Positions 34,619 through 45,058 of a stretch of DNA of 64,000 nucleotides are shown here, in pieces. This stretch comes from an uncultured Prevotella sp. (GTDB lineage Bacteria > Bacteroidota > Bacteroidia > Bacteroidales > Bacteroidaceae), in NCBI GenBank assembly GCA_947170725.1, contig CAMVUM010000006.1, forward strand, positions 53,067 through 117,066, given 5' to 3'. The translations under genes and the position numbers were made by a program. Each line of letters opens with the position of its first letter. Position 1 is the stretch's first letter. Under the pieces are notes generated by a model. That model did no database searches, was not told the DNA's origin, and saw only the letters and a program-made list of their open reading frames with translations.

Positions 34619-37600
34619 ATGTCTGAACAAATTAAGCGTATCAGAATGACGCTATTGCTGGCCCTGCTGCTTATTGCGGGAGGTGTATCGGCGCAGACTG
34701 TAAAAGTCACCGTGAAAGACTCGAACGGTGAGACAGTCATCGGCGCAAATGTGCTGGAAAAAGGGACACGTAATGGCGGCGTTACTGACATTGACGGTGT
34801 CTGCAATATCAAGGCGTCGGGAGAGAAACCTCTTGTCGTTTCATACATTGGTATGAAGACTAAGACCGTTGACGTTAAAGGCAAGTCTTCAATAACCGTA
34901 GTCTTGGAAGATGAGGCGTCTTCGCTCAATGACCTTGTTGTAATCGGTTATGGAAGTGTACGTAAGAAAGATCTTACGGGTTCGGTCTCAACGGTCAAGG
35001 GTTCTGATCTGGTGAAAGTTCCTGTGACAAATGTAAGCGAGGCTTTGACCGGTAAGTTGGCCGGTGTCCAGGTGACAACAACTGATGGTTCTCCTGATGC
35101 CGATATTCTCATCCGTGTGCGTGGCGGCGGTTCGATTACCGGCGACAATTCACCTCTTTATGTTGTAGACGGATTCCAGGTCAGCAGCATCAGTGACATA
35201 TCTCCGAACGATATAGATGATATCACTGTGTTGAAGGACGCATCTGCTACCGCTATCTATGGTGCTGAAGGTGCCAATGGTGTTGTCCTCATAACGACAA
35301 AGAGCGCAAAGGGGGGGAAGACAACAGTCAACTATAACGGTTATCTTCAGACCAAGACGGTGGCCAATCGTCTGGACGCCATGAACACATACGACTATGT
35401 GATGAGCAACTATGAGTACGCTCTGCTTCGCAATGACGCAAGTACGCTCAACGCTTTCTACCGTCAGTTCGGTGTCTATGACGACCTTCAGCTTTATAAA
35501 GGCATTGAGGCTATAGACTGGCAGGACGATATGTTTGGAGCAAACGTGCTCTCACAGAGTCACAACGTGAGCATCAACGGTGGAACGGACAAGACGAAGT
35601 TCTCTCTCTCGGGAACCTATGACTATAACGGCGGTCTGATGGTGAATAATGACTTTTCGCGTGCAGCATTTATGTTCAAGTTGGATCATCAGATCAACAA
35701 GAAGATGAAGTTTAGTATGAACGCGCGCGTAAGTGATCAGGAAGCTAACGGTTCCGGAACTCAGGGCGGTACATATAAAATCCGTACATCACAGGCAATC
35801 ACCTCTGTTGCAACAAAGGGATTGTCCGAATACATCACTCCTGATTTCGATTCAATGACGGATGAAGAAATTGAAGAGTATAACAGAAACAATATGAGTC
35901 TTTCAGAGCAGGCCCAGCGCTACTGGCGTCGCCGCAATCAGCGTCGTTATGACTTCAATGCCGCTTTGGATTGGGAAATCATCAAGGGTCTTAAGGCTCG
36001 TGTCGATGGAGGCTACGGATATGGTTTCGAGGAAGTGCGGAGCTGGTGGGGCTCAACCACGACACAGGCAAGTTATGTCGGCGGTATGCCTTTGGCTGAA
36101 TGGACAAAGACAAGCAAGCGCAGCCTGCGCGAGAGTGCTACCTTGACTTATAGCAAGCGACTCTTCACGGATCACAAGTTTGACATTATGGTCGGCCAGG
36201 AGTACCGCAGTGAGATGAGCAACAATAATTATATGTATAACACGCGATTCAGCGAAGCTTTGTCTCCCGAGGATGTGTTTGCCAATTTTGGAATGGGCAA
36301 CGGTGTGCCGACAGTGACGAGTTTTGTTGATGCAGATGTGAAAACAATCTCTTTCTTCGGTCGTCTTAACTACAACTATAAGGAACGCTACCTTCTCACA
36401 CTTACTTTCCGTGAGGATGGAAGTTCAAAGTTCTCACGAGGAAAGCAGTGGGGCTTCTTCCCCGCAGCTGCTGCGTCATGGCGTATCATCGAGGAACCGT
36501 GGATGGAAAGCACACACGGATGGCTCTCAAACCTCAAGTTACGTCTGTCTTACGGTAAGGTCGGTAACAATAGAATTGCCAACAATACATACCGCCAGAT
36601 GTACAACCTGAACAGCGGAAGCAAGAACTATGGCGTAGGCGATAGCCAGAACAATCATCTTGCAGCTTCAAGTGTGATTGCAAACCCAAATATCACATGG
36701 GAGAAGCGCACAACGCGTAACATCGGTCTTGATTTCGGTTTCTTCAAGGAGAGACTCAACGGTACGCTGGAATTCTATTGGAACAGCACCTCAGACCTTC
36801 TTATCCAGCATGACATCACCGCTCCCGGCTATACATCTGTTTATGAGAACAGTGCGTCTACGAGCAACAAGGGTGTCGAATTGAGCCTCAATGCCTCAAT
36901 CATACAGAAGAAGAACTTCAGCTTGGGCGCTTATTTCAATATCGGCTTTGACCGTAGCAATATTGACGAACTGGCTGCCGGTATCAACGAGATGTCGTTC
37001 CGTTCGGGATGGGCAGGAACCGACAACAAGAATCAGAATGACTATATCGCACGTGTCGGTGATCCCATCGGTCTGATTTATGGTTGGAAGAACGCCGGCT
37101 ATTATACTACAGACGACTTCGAAAGCTATGATGCCGCAACCAATACATACAAGTTGAAAGAAGGTGTGCCCAATATCTCCATTCTTGGAGGACGCATTGG
37201 TGTACGTCCAGGAACGATGAGATTGCAGGACCTCAATAACGATGGAATTGTTGACGATAAGGATATCACTGTCATCGGAGACACTAATCCTTCTTTCTCC
37301 GGCGGTTTCGGTCTGAATGCTACAGTCTATGACTTTGATATTTCTGCAAACTTCACCTATACAGTAGGAAATGATGTGTATAATGCCAATAAGATTGCAA
37401 GTGCGCAGAGATATCGTAGCGGAACCTATCCCAACATGCTTGACATCGTGAGTCCCTCAAACGCCTACTCTTATGTCAATCCTGAGACAGGAACACTCCT
37501 CACAAACCTTGAGGACCTGAAGTATTGGAATGAAGGAGGTAACGGACAGGCTGCAAAGGCTATGTGGAGCCCGTTCTCATGCGGTGACGCCGTTATTATG

Positions 37601-37882
37601 CCTACGGAATGGGCCATGGAAGACGCATCGTTCCTCCGTCTGCAGAGCGTGACCGTCGGCTACACACTGCCGCAGTCCCTGACCCGTCGTGCCGGCATTC
37701 AGCGCTTGCGCCTGTATGTGACAGCTACCAACCTGTTCTGCATAACAGGTTATGACGGCTACGATCCGGAGGTCAGCTCTTACGCACGCAATAGCAAGTA
37801 TTCAGGTCTGACTCCTGGCATAGACTATTCTTCTTATCCTAAGAGCCGTGCGTTCACATTCGGTCTCAACCTGACTCTTTAA
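34619..37882 (+). CDS. SusC-like TonB-dependent outer-membrane transporter
   Basis: 1087-residue porin that imports oligosaccharides with TonB energy. It has a signal peptide (residues 1-25, ending GGVSA-Q), a carboxypeptidase-regulatory-like domain (about 27-100), a plug with VVIGYGSVRKKDLTGSVSTV and LYVVDGFQV (about 105-235), and a 22-strand barrel ending in RAFTFGLNLTL. Paired with SusD 33 bases downstream. In this locus the cargo should be pectic oligogalacturonides. A seven-base G run (35311-35317) encodes two glycines in the plug; I see no reason to think it is unstable. Confidence 0.96.
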   Translation: MSEQIKRIRMTLLLALLLIAGGVSAQTVKVTVKDSNGETVIGANVLEKGTRNGGVTDIDGVCNIKASGEKPLVVSYIGMKTKTVDVKGKSSITVVLEDEASSLNDLVVIGYGSVRKKDLTGSVSTVKGSDLVKVPVTNVSEALTGKLAGVQVTTTDGSPDADILIRVRGGGSITGDNSPLYVVDGFQVSSISDISPNDIDDITVLKDASATAIYGAEGANGVVLITTKSAKGGKTTVNYNGYLQTKTVANRLDAMNTYDYVMSNYEYALLRNDASTLNAFYRQFGVYDDLQLYKGIEAIDWQDDMFGANVLSQSHNVSINGGTDKTKFSLSGTYDYNGGLMVNNDFSRAAFMFKLDHQINKKMKFSMNARVSDQEANGSGTQGGTYKIRTSQAITSVATKGLSEYITPDFDSMTDEEIEEYNRNNMSLSEQAQRYWRRRNQRRYDFNAALDWEIIKGLKARVDGGYGYGFEEVRSWWGSTTTQASYVGGMPLAEWTKTSKRSLRESATLTYSKRLFTDHKFDIMVGQEYRSEMSNNNYMYNTRFSEALSPEDVFANFGMGNGVPTVTSFVDADVKTISFFGRLNYNYKERYLLTLTFREDGSSKFSRGKQWGFFPAAAASWRIIEEPWMESTHGWLSNLKLRLSYGKVGNNRIANNTYRQMYNLNSGSKNYGVGDSQNNHLAASSVIANPNITWEKRTTRNIGLDFGFFKERLNGTLEFYWNSTSDLLIQHDITAPGYTSVYENSASTSNKGVELSLNASIIQKKNFSLGAYFNIGFDRSNIDELAAGINEMSFRSGWAGTDNKNQNDYIARVGDPIGLIYGWKNAGYYTTDDFESYDAATNTYKLKEGVPNISILGGRIGVRPGTMRLQDLNNDGIVDDKDITVIGDTNPSFSGGFGLNATVYDFDISANFTYTVGNDVYNANKIASAQRYRSGTYPNMLDIVSPSNAYSYVNPETGTLLTNLEDLKYWNEGGNGQAAKAMWSPFSCGDAVIMPTEWAMEDASFLRLQSVTVGYTLPQSLTRRAGIQRLRLYVTATNLFCITGYDGYDPEVSSYARNSKYSGLTPGIDYSSYPKSRAFTFGLNLTL

Positions 37883-37914
37883 TTTAATATAAAGAAACAA
37901 ATATACAAATAAGT

Positions 37915-40083
37915 ATGAAATTCATAAATAAATATATTGCGGTAGCTACGTTTGGGGCGATTTCTCTTGCTTCATGTAATGATGACTTGGATGTTCCGTC
38001 ACCATCACAGATGGACTCCAAGATGGTTTACTCGACAGTAGAGAATGCAACAAATGCTTTGAATGGTATTTATGTACTGTTCTGTGAGGACCCCTTCACA
38101 TCGCGTATGTCAAATGTCTGGATGCAGAATACGGATGTTGAAGCCAGTGTTCCTTCTGCCGGTCTTCCGTCGAACGACCGTCGTGCCGTCTGGTCACTTC
38201 AAGGACCGGCCATAACTGGTTTCAATGATGTATATAACGCTTGGAACAACTGTCTGCAGGCCATCGACCGTGCCAATCAGGTAATCGAGGGTGTTGACAA
38301 CAGCAGCATCAGTTCTGACGCAGAAATGCAGCAGATAAAGGGTGAGGCCGTCTGCTTGAAGGCATATCGTTATCTCTTGATGTGCAACTTCTGGGGAGAT
38401 GTTCCTTATTATGATCAGGCTGCGGTTTGGGGCGAAGAAATCGACCGTCCGCGTACGGACCGCAACATTATCTACAGCCGTGTTCTTCAGCAGCTTGTTG
38501 ACATAGAACCGTCAATGAAGTTTTCCGATGCCAACACCGGAGGCATAGAACGTATGAACCGCGATTTCGCAATGGGTCTCATTGCACGTATCGCTCTCTT
38601 CCGTGCCGGCTATGGTAAAACAGTTGATGGTCAGGCGAAGCGTGCTGACGAATATCTTGATGTCAACGGCAATGCAGACTTGAGCGTTACGTACACAGAC
38701 AATAGCGGCAATCAGGTTACAGCACGCACATATCGTGACTACTATCAGATGGCAAAGGACTACTGTCAGAAGTTGATTAGCATGAAGGGCCGTGCGCTCG
38801 ACAACTACAAGACCGCTTTCGAGAACGAAATGGCCTATCTCGTTGTCAACAACTCGGAAGTTCTCTATGAAGTTGCATTCGTTGAGAGCCGCGGAGGTGA
38901 CGTGGGCTGGTGTATCGGTGTGGCCAACACAGGTTCTTGTGCAAATGGTAATACGACGGCTCAGGTCGGTCTGACTCCTACATATTATATGTCGTTCGCC
39001 GACAATGATATTCGCCGTGACATTACTTGTGCCAAATACTCACACGCAAACGACACTATCGCCATCAGCCGTGCCAATGCTATCTACGTCGGTAAGTGGG
39101 ACCGTGCGTTGGCAGCCAAATCTCTCGGAAAGGATTCTTCAAAGGGTACCGGTATCAACTGGCCGCTCATGCGCTATTCCGACATCCTTCTTATGCTTGC
39201 CGAGGCCGAAAATGAGCTGAACGGACCTACCGGACTTGCACGTGAGGCTCTTACTCAGGTTCGTGCGAGAGCTTTCAATGGCAGCCCGACATACGATACG
39301 GATGTTACCGCATACGTGAATGGACTTGCCGATCGTGATGAATTCTTCAACGCAATAGTCAATGAGCGTGCATGGGAGTTCGGAGGTGAAGGTCTGCGTC
39401 GTTTCGACCTTATCCGTTGGAACATCTATGCGGAGAAGCTTGAGGAGGCAATGCGCCAGATGCTTTGCTGGGGTATTTCAACAAACGTTGATCTGATGAA
39501 CCTTCCTGAGGTGCAGTCACAGTATCCTGATGCTGCCGACTATCTGACATGGGCTGACAAGCTCTACTACAAGAAGAAAGTTGCCAAGACAAACAGTATT
39601 AACGATGTTGAGTTCCTCACCGATAAATATAGACTTGCCGATGCCAGCGAAGCAGCCGGATACTGGTCTGTGAACTGGGGAACGGATCTCATCAAGAACA
39701 TCAAGACATTTGAGTATAACGGTGTCGTATATCCGTCATGTACAAAGGAGACAACTGAAGATACAGAAGGCAATGCCATTGTCAAATATGTCCTTGGAAC
39801 GGCTCCGGTTGTGAAAGAGTTCACTATTGTCAAGGGCGAGGAGTCTGGAGTGACACAGATCACTACATATTACGCCAGTGACTATGCTACACGTCTGTAT
39901 CGCGGTTACAGCGACGGTGCTCTTACCTCACCAAGCAAGAACGTTCCTTATCTTCTGCCCATCTGTGTGACGACCCTTACGTCAAGTTCCGTTCTTAACA
40001 ACGATGGCTACGGGCTGAGTGATGCAATGATGGGAGAAGGTGTCAATGTTGTTGTAGGAAATATAATCAAGGAAAACTATTAA
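37915..40083 (+). CDS. SusD-like surface glycan-binding lipoprotein
   Basis: 722 residues with a lipoprotein signal (SLASCNDD). The tetratricopeptide-like core is recognisable from ALNGIYVLF at the N-terminus, GEAVCLKAYRYLLMCNFWGDVPYY at about 142-165 and RAWEFGGEGLRRFDLIRWN at about 485-503. It closes the SusC barrel as a lid and delivers ligand. It is longer than common SusD proteins, with extra C-terminal sequence from about 560 that includes a Thr-rich segment. Cotranscribed with susC and the next lipoprotein gene. Confidence 0.95.
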   Translation: MKFINKYIAVATFGAISLASCNDDLDVPSPSQMDSKMVYSTVENATNALNGIYVLFCEDPFTSRMSNVWMQNTDVEASVPSAGLPSNDRRAVWSLQGPAITGFNDVYNAWNNCLQAIDRANQVIEGVDNSSISSDAEMQQIKGEAVCLKAYRYLLMCNFWGDVPYYDQAAVWGEEIDRPRTDRNIIYSRVLQQLVDIEPSMKFSDANTGGIERMNRDFAMGLIARIALFRAGYGKTVDGQAKRADEYLDVNGNADLSVTYTDNSGNQVTARTYRDYYQMAKDYCQKLISMKGRALDNYKTAFENEMAYLVVNNSEVLYEVAFVESRGGDVGWCIGVANTGSCANGNTTAQVGLTPTYYMSFADNDIRRDITCAKYSHANDTIAISRANAIYVGKWDRALAAKSLGKDSSKGTGINWPLMRYSDILLMLAEAENELNGPTGLAREALTQVRARAFNGSPTYDTDVTAYVNGLADRDEFFNAIVNERAWEFGGEGLRRFDLIRWNIYAEKLEEAMRQMLCWGISTNVDLMNLPEVQSQYPDAADYLTWADKLYYKKKVAKTNSINDVEFLTDKYRLADASEAAGYWSVNWGTDLIKNIKTFEYNGVVYPSCTKETTEDTEGNAIVKYVLGTAPVVKEFTIVKGEESGVTQITTYYASDYATRLYRGYSDGALTSPSKNVPYLLPICVTTLTSSSVLNNDGYGLSDAMMGEGVNVVVGNIIKENY

Positions 40084-40105
40084 TCCATTATTATAGAAGA
40101 CAAAT

Positions 40106-41812
40106 ATGAAAAAAATATTTAAATCAATATTGTTGATTGCGGCGGTGGCAACCGGCATGACTACATTCATTGGCTGTAGTGATGATGACCTGTCAGGTCC
40201 CGACGGACTTTTCCGCCCGATTATTTCGGAAGACAACGTCGAGCACGGACTTAATGCAGACAAGTCTCCCTACATGATAATCAATTGGGACAACTATAAC
40301 ACTGCAAACATGTATGTAGTCACCATCTCTGCAAATGATGGCAGTGACACGAGAACGGTTGAAACGAGTGAATTGCAATATCGCTTTGACGACCTCTCGT
40401 ATGACACGGAATATAATATCAGCATCAATTCTGCGAATACGACAAATGGATTGACCTCGAAGATATTCACGATAACAACTACATCACTTGATTATCCCAC
40501 TGCTCTCAAGTCGATGCTGACGACAGACCTTACGGATGTTGACGTTCGTCTGAAGTGGGACTTCTCAGAAGATGAGGTTTACGACAGAATCGAAATCATC
40601 AAGGATGAGACGGATGAAATTATCCACGAAATCGTTCTTGAGAAGGACGAGGCCGGCAACTACACCGAAGAAGCTCAGGCGTTGATTGATGCCAAGCAGG
40701 TAATCATTCATAATCTTGAACCGAAGACGTCATACCGTGCCGTTGCATACGCAGGTGAGAAGTACAGAGGCAAGGTTCGTTTCTCCACGGTAGCTTCTGA
40801 AAGCTATAATGGTGTTGTTGTCGATCTCCGCGGACTTACGGAGTCAGAGAGCTACAAGTGGTTTAAGCCCTCTGGAACATCGTTTGCCAACTCCATCGAC
40901 TCTGTAATCCAGAGCAATCCGGATATGGATATTACTTTCGTTATGCAGGGTGGCACATCCTATAAGTTGGAGACACTTACGATTCCCAACACTGCGGGTA
41001 AGTTGACATTTGTCACTGGTCTGACGTTGGAGGGAAATGCTGAGTTTGACGTTACGGGTAACTTTACTGTGGCTTCCGGTGAGAGCGTTGGCGGTTTCAA
41101 TTTTGAGCGTCTGAACTTCTATGGTTCACAGCCCGCTGCTTCAGATGCCAACTATGGAGGCAAATATCTGTTCAACATCGGAAATTCGGGAGCCTCAATC
41201 GGTTCGGTTACGTTGAAGGACTGCAACATCAAGTGGAAGCGCGGTGTCATCCGTATCCAGACTGCGGCATCGATTAATACTGTAGAGCTGGAAGGTTGTT
41301 TCTGTGATTCGATTGGCGGTTACGGTGTTGTAAACGCCGACAATGCAGAGGCTGCGATTAATAATGTCAAGATCAAGAACAGCACGTTCTCAACATGCCA
41401 GGTTCTCTTCACAGGAACAAAGGGTAAGGATGTTAACGAAGTGGACATAGACCATTGCACGTTCTGGAGATGCAGTGCCGACAAGAAGTACATCGTTGAC
41501 TATAAAGGCCGTAAGATATCAAAATTCAATGTGAAGGACTGTCTGTTTGGTCCGACATTTGGTAGCACCGGTCTTGAGTTCTACACGGGTGATGTGATTC
41601 CTAATGTCGACGGACTCTATTTCACAAGCGATCTCGTATGGCGTACGGCATCTGAGGAAGACCCCACTCCCAAGGCACAGGTTGACGGAACGACATTGTC
41701 AACCGATGTTGCCGGTACATTCAAAGATGCCGAAAATGACGATTTCACCATCATCAGTGGCGACCTCGGTGGTGCGAGCAAGCCTACTCCCGGTGATCCG
41801 CGTTGGTATTGA
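40106..41812 (+). CDS. Surface glycan-binding lipoprotein (Fn3-like plus beta-helix, DUF5123-like)
   Basis: 568 residues with lipobox FIGCSDDD. Two fibronectin-III-like domains (about 40-225) are followed by a parallel beta-helix (about 240-500, with VKIKNSTFSTCQ and EVDIDHCTFWRC) and an end piece finishing exactly at PGDPRWY. This is the usual layout of the third outer-surface lipoprotein after susD in pectin loci, serving as an additional glycan binder. The beta-helix matches that of the protein at 33225-34349, which has a sorting-like tail in place of a lipid anchor. Confidence 0.85.
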   Translation: MKKIFKSILLIAAVATGMTTFIGCSDDDLSGPDGLFRPIISEDNVEHGLNADKSPYMIINWDNYNTANMYVVTISANDGSDTRTVETSELQYRFDDLSYDTEYNISINSANTTNGLTSKIFTITTTSLDYPTALKSMLTTDLTDVDVRLKWDFSEDEVYDRIEIIKDETDEIIHEIVLEKDEAGNYTEEAQALIDAKQVIIHNLEPKTSYRAVAYAGEKYRGKVRFSTVASESYNGVVVDLRGLTESESYKWFKPSGTSFANSIDSVIQSNPDMDITFVMQGGTSYKLETLTIPNTAGKLTFVTGLTLEGNAEFDVTGNFTVASGESVGGFNFERLNFYGSQPAASDANYGGKYLFNIGNSGASIGSVTLKDCNIKWKRGVIRIQTAASINTVELEGCFCDSIGGYGVVNADNAEAAINNVKIKNSTFSTCQVLFTGTKGKDVNEVDIDHCTFWRCSADKKYIVDYKGRKISKFNVKDCLFGPTFGSTGLEFYTGDVIPNVDGLYFTSDLVWRTASEEDPTPKAQVDGTTLSTDVAGTFKDAENDDFTIISGDLGGASKPTPGDPRWY

Positions 41813-41848
41813 TACGTTCGGATAAGAAAAATCCGATAACGATAATAG

Positions 41849-41892
41849 AAAAAGGTACTTTTCCTGTAGAACAGGGGAAGTACCTTTTTTTC
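41849..41892 (+). terminator. Terminator of the susCD operon
   Basis: AAAAAGGTACTT and AAGTACCTTTTT form a 12-base stem with an inner CCTGT/ACAGG and an eight-base T run. Confidence 0.92.
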
Positions 41893-42011
41893 GTGGCGTA
41901 CCGTTGCATGGTGTGAACATAGTCTTTCTTTTATGGCACAAAACGTATGTAACAATCAAAAAAATACGATATTAGCATCAAAAAATAATCATTTATGTAA
42001 TATTTTATAGT

Positions 42012-42019
42012 TACCTTTG
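42012..42019 (+). promoter_or_regulatory. -7 promoter box of the first PL1 gene
   Basis: TACCTTTG; the following leader of about 155 bases has no ORF. The stretch from 41893 to 42181 holds only this promoter and leader. Confidence 0.65.
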
Positions 42020-42181
42020 CATCATCGTCTGTTTGCAGCGAGAGCCTCGTTGCCTCATTTTATATCATTGCTGCAATATGACCCGGGCTGTTTTTGTAAC
42101 GGGAGACAAAACACAAAACGGCAGAAGAGTCAAAAGACAAAAAACCAAAGAGACTAAAACAACAAACGAAAATAATTGATT

Positions 42182-44278
42182 ATGAAGCTAAAAGGAAAAC
42201 TCGCAGTAGGTGCAGTTGCGCTTATGCTCTCCGCGGCCGGCGTTCCGGTTATGGCCCAGGACGCACAGGAGAAGACACCGGCCTTTCCCGGTGCCGAAGG
42301 TTTCGGACGCTACGTTACCGGAGGCCGTGGTGGTGCCGTATATCATGTGACCAATCTCAACGACTCCGGTGAAGGTTCTTTGCGTTGGGCTTTGGAACAG
42401 AAGGGAACCAAGACGATTGTCTTCGATGTCTCGGGAACGATTCATCTTGAGTCTGCCCTTTCCATTCCCGGCAACACCACCGTGGCCGGTCAGACCGCTC
42501 CCGGTGGCGGTATCTGTCTGGCTGACTATCCGGTGGCCGTCAAGGGCAGCAATGTCATCGTGCGCTACATGCGCTTTCGTCTCGGCAACAAGTATGTCCT
42601 TAAAGACGGTGCCGACGGATGGGACGGCTTTGGCGGTCTTGACAGTGAGAACATAATGATTGACCACTGTTCCGTCAGCTGGAGCATCGACGAGTGTTGC
42701 TCGTTCCTCGGCAACAAGAACACAACTCTCCAGTGGTGTCTCGTTGCCCAGAGTCTTGTCAATTCAGGCCATACCAAGGGTGCCCACGGCTATGGCGGCA
42801 ACTGGGGCGGAGCCGGCGCGTCGTTCCATCACAATCTGCTTGTCCACCACGGCAGCCGCACACCGCGTCTCGGCCCGCGTCCCACGACACAGCTTGACGA
42901 GCGTATGGACATGCGCAACAACGTCATCTACAACTTCGGTGGCAACGGATGTTACGGCGGAGAGGGTATGACCGTCAATATTGTCAACAACTACTATAAG
43001 CCCGGTCCCGGCACACCGACCGACAAGAAGGGCTACCGTATTGCCGGTATCGGCGTGCGCACAAAGTCTTACGTGAACACATATCCCGCATACGCACCCG
43101 CTCTCCATCTTTGGGGAAAATACTATGTTACGGGTAACTACAATTCCAAATATTCTACAGTCAACAACGACAACTGGACATACGGCATAATCAATCAGGT
43201 TGACGCCAACGGATGTGACGGAACGTTCACCGCCAAGACAAAGGATACCATAAAGCTGGAGTCGCCAATGCCTTTCGTCGTTACGACTACCCACAGTGCG
43301 GCCGATGCCTACGACCGTGTTCTGGCATACGCCGGAGCAAGTCTGAGCCGCGACACATTCGACGAACTCATGGTCAGCGACACACGTGACGGCAAGGCGA
43401 CATATACCGGTTTCGGACTGAGCAAGGGTTTCGTAAATTCTCAGGACGACAACAAGCCGGCCGGTGCTCCGGCCGACTGGAGTGCATGGCCGACGCTTGT
43501 CAGCACCGAAGCTCCTGTCGATAAAGACGGTGACGGTATGCCCGATGCTTGGGAGACGGCCAACGGGCTCAATCCCAATGATGCTTCTGACGGTCCGCTG
43601 ACAGCAGCCAATGGCTATACAAATCTGGAGAACTATCTCAACAGCCTCGTAGCCGACATCACGGCTGCCCAGAATGCAGGCGGAACTATAGAGGGCGACA
43701 TTCAGTATGTGGAGGAAGTCACCGACTATGAGATTTCTCCGGTTACGTCGGCCGATGACAACTGGAACTTCGCCAACGGCTTCAGCATCACTGCTTCAGG
43801 CAAAGGCTATTCTACGGGCAAGGGATGCGGCATGCAGGGTATCAAATATTCACGTAACTTCGATTATACCGTAAATATCCCGGAAGGAATCGCAATCACC
43901 GGCGGAACGTTTACCGGCTACTGCAACGGTATTGGTCAAACGGCTTATCTGGCAAAGTTCGGCGGTGACACATACGGCGCGACGGACTACACCTTCGACG
44001 GCAATGACGCAGCGGAGGCCAAGACCCAAATCGTGAAACTGTCACAGCCGGCCACCGGTTCGCTCCTTGTCCGTTTTGGCGGCGACAATCAGGTCGTGAT
44101 GAACATGACGCTGTCAGCCGGAGCTTCTTCCGGTATAGAGGAAATCTACGCACCTTCAGCCCTCTCTGGTGCTGACACACGCGTCTACACCTTCGACGGA
44201 CGCCTCGTCACTGGCGATGTCCGCTCACTCTCCAAGGGGGTCTACATCATCAACAAGAAGAAGGTCGTGATAAGATAA
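42182..44278 (+). CDS. PL1-family pectate lyase
   Basis: 698 residues from the ATG at 42182 (a TTG six bases earlier is less likely). The signal peptide ends PVMA-QD. The parallel beta-helix lyase domain starts with PAFPGAEGFGRYVTGGRGG and contains DHCSVSWSIDECCSF, a hallmark of this PL1 group. DKDGDGMPDAWETANGLNPNDASD (split here as DKDGDG and NPNDASD) is a thrombospondin-3-like calcium repeat at about 455. A further beta-domain and a tail ending GVYIINKKKVVIR resemble sorting signals. It cleaves alpha-1,4-galacturonan by beta-elimination with calcium, probably at the surface. It is paralogous to the lyase at 49780-51579. Confidence 0.92.
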   Translation: MKLKGKLAVGAVALMLSAAGVPVMAQDAQEKTPAFPGAEGFGRYVTGGRGGAVYHVTNLNDSGEGSLRWALEQKGTKTIVFDVSGTIHLESALSIPGNTTVAGQTAPGGGICLADYPVAVKGSNVIVRYMRFRLGNKYVLKDGADGWDGFGGLDSENIMIDHCSVSWSIDECCSFLGNKNTTLQWCLVAQSLVNSGHTKGAHGYGGNWGGAGASFHHNLLVHHGSRTPRLGPRPTTQLDERMDMRNNVIYNFGGNGCYGGEGMTVNIVNNYYKPGPGTPTDKKGYRIAGIGVRTKSYVNTYPAYAPALHLWGKYYVTGNYNSKYSTVNNDNWTYGIINQVDANGCDGTFTAKTKDTIKLESPMPFVVTTTHSAADAYDRVLAYAGASLSRDTFDELMVSDTRDGKATYTGFGLSKGFVNSQDDNKPAGAPADWSAWPTLVSTEAPVDKDGDGMPDAWETANGLNPNDASDGPLTAANGYTNLENYLNSLVADITAAQNAGGTIEGDIQYVEEVTDYEISPVTSADDNWNFANGFSITASGKGYSTGKGCGMQGIKYSRNFDYTVNIPEGIAITGGTFTGYCNGIGQTAYLAKFGGDTYGATDYTFDGNDAAEAKTQIVKLSQPATGSLLVRFGGDNQVVMNMTLSAGASSGIEEIYAPSALSGADTRVYTFDGRLVTGDVRSLSKGVYIINKKKVVIR

Positions 44279-44313
44279 ACGGTTGGGAAAATCGTTTCCC
44301 GACATACCGTAGA

Positions 44314-44357
44314 ACGGGTCGTTTGGCAGTAACAGTCTGCCGGACGGCCCGTTTTTC
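44314..44357 (+). terminator. Terminator of the first PL1 gene
   Basis: ACGGG...GGCAG / CTGCC...CCCGT hairpin followed by five T residues. Confidence 0.85.
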
Positions 44358-44559
44358 GTTTCGCTATGTCTGAACGGCAAATGCCGTGACAGTTCAAAAG
44401 AAAGGTTCACCCGATGTCTGGAGTGATGTGGAAAGCCTGAGCATGCCGCCAAGCATGCTTCTTTTGTAAATATTGCTACGTAAAAATCGGTGACAAATGA
44501 AAATCCTGTTTTATAGCGTCGGAAAGGCATCGGAGGCATGTAGGAAATGTTCCGGTTTT

Positions 44560-44666
44560 GCCGTAAGGGCCTCCCGGGGGTGCAACGGAGGCCTTACGGC
44601 ATTGCAACAACGGCCCCGTTGGAAGACGAAAGCGGCTCCGTTGGAACTCAGGGAGGCCCTTATGGC
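44560..44666. repeat. Nested inverted and direct repeats in a 780-base gene-free stretch
   Basis: GCCGTAAGGGCCTCCC (44560-44575) can pair either with 44587-44600 or with GGGAGGCCCTTATGGC (44651-44666). Between these lie two direct repeats, CGGCCCCGTTGGAA (44611) and CGGCTCCGTTGGAA (44633). No coding frame is convincing between 44279 and 45058. Confidence 0.75.
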
Positions 44667-44974
44667 ATGCAAAATCATCACTTTTTAGCGTCAAAAAGCG
44701 GTTTTTAGTCGTTTTAAGATTGCACATATTTGGGGAAGTAATGACAACAGGCTCAATGTCAGTTGTTTATGCTTGCACGTTCAAATTTCCGATATTTGCG
44801 GTTCTACGGTGAAATATTTTAGGAAACGCCCCTTTTTGATGCCGTTTAGAGGGCGTTTCCGGTGGTTTTTGTCAGTCGTTTTCCGATAGATGTAAAACGT
44901 CAATCATGCTGTGACGGGAGTGCAAAATGTGTCCTTTCAATGTGCTTCCTCCCTCCCCGAAAAATTCCCCGGAC

Positions 44975-45021
44975 AAAAAAGAAGCTCCCCTGCGTCCGCC
45001 GTAGTGGCGGTGCAGGGGAGC
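44975..45021 (-). terminator. Terminator of the CE8 gene
   Basis: GCTCCCCTGC...CCGCC / GGCGG...GCAGGGGAGC, followed on the minus strand by TTCTTTTTTG. Confidence 0.9.
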
Positions 45022-45058
45022 ATCAATCTATTTCAGAGGTTATTTGCTTTCGCGATGA

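Noticed and set aside
35311..35317. G(7) tract in susC as a phase-variation site
   Set aside because: Runs of seven are expected a few times in 64 kb and this one encodes conserved glycines deep in the gene.
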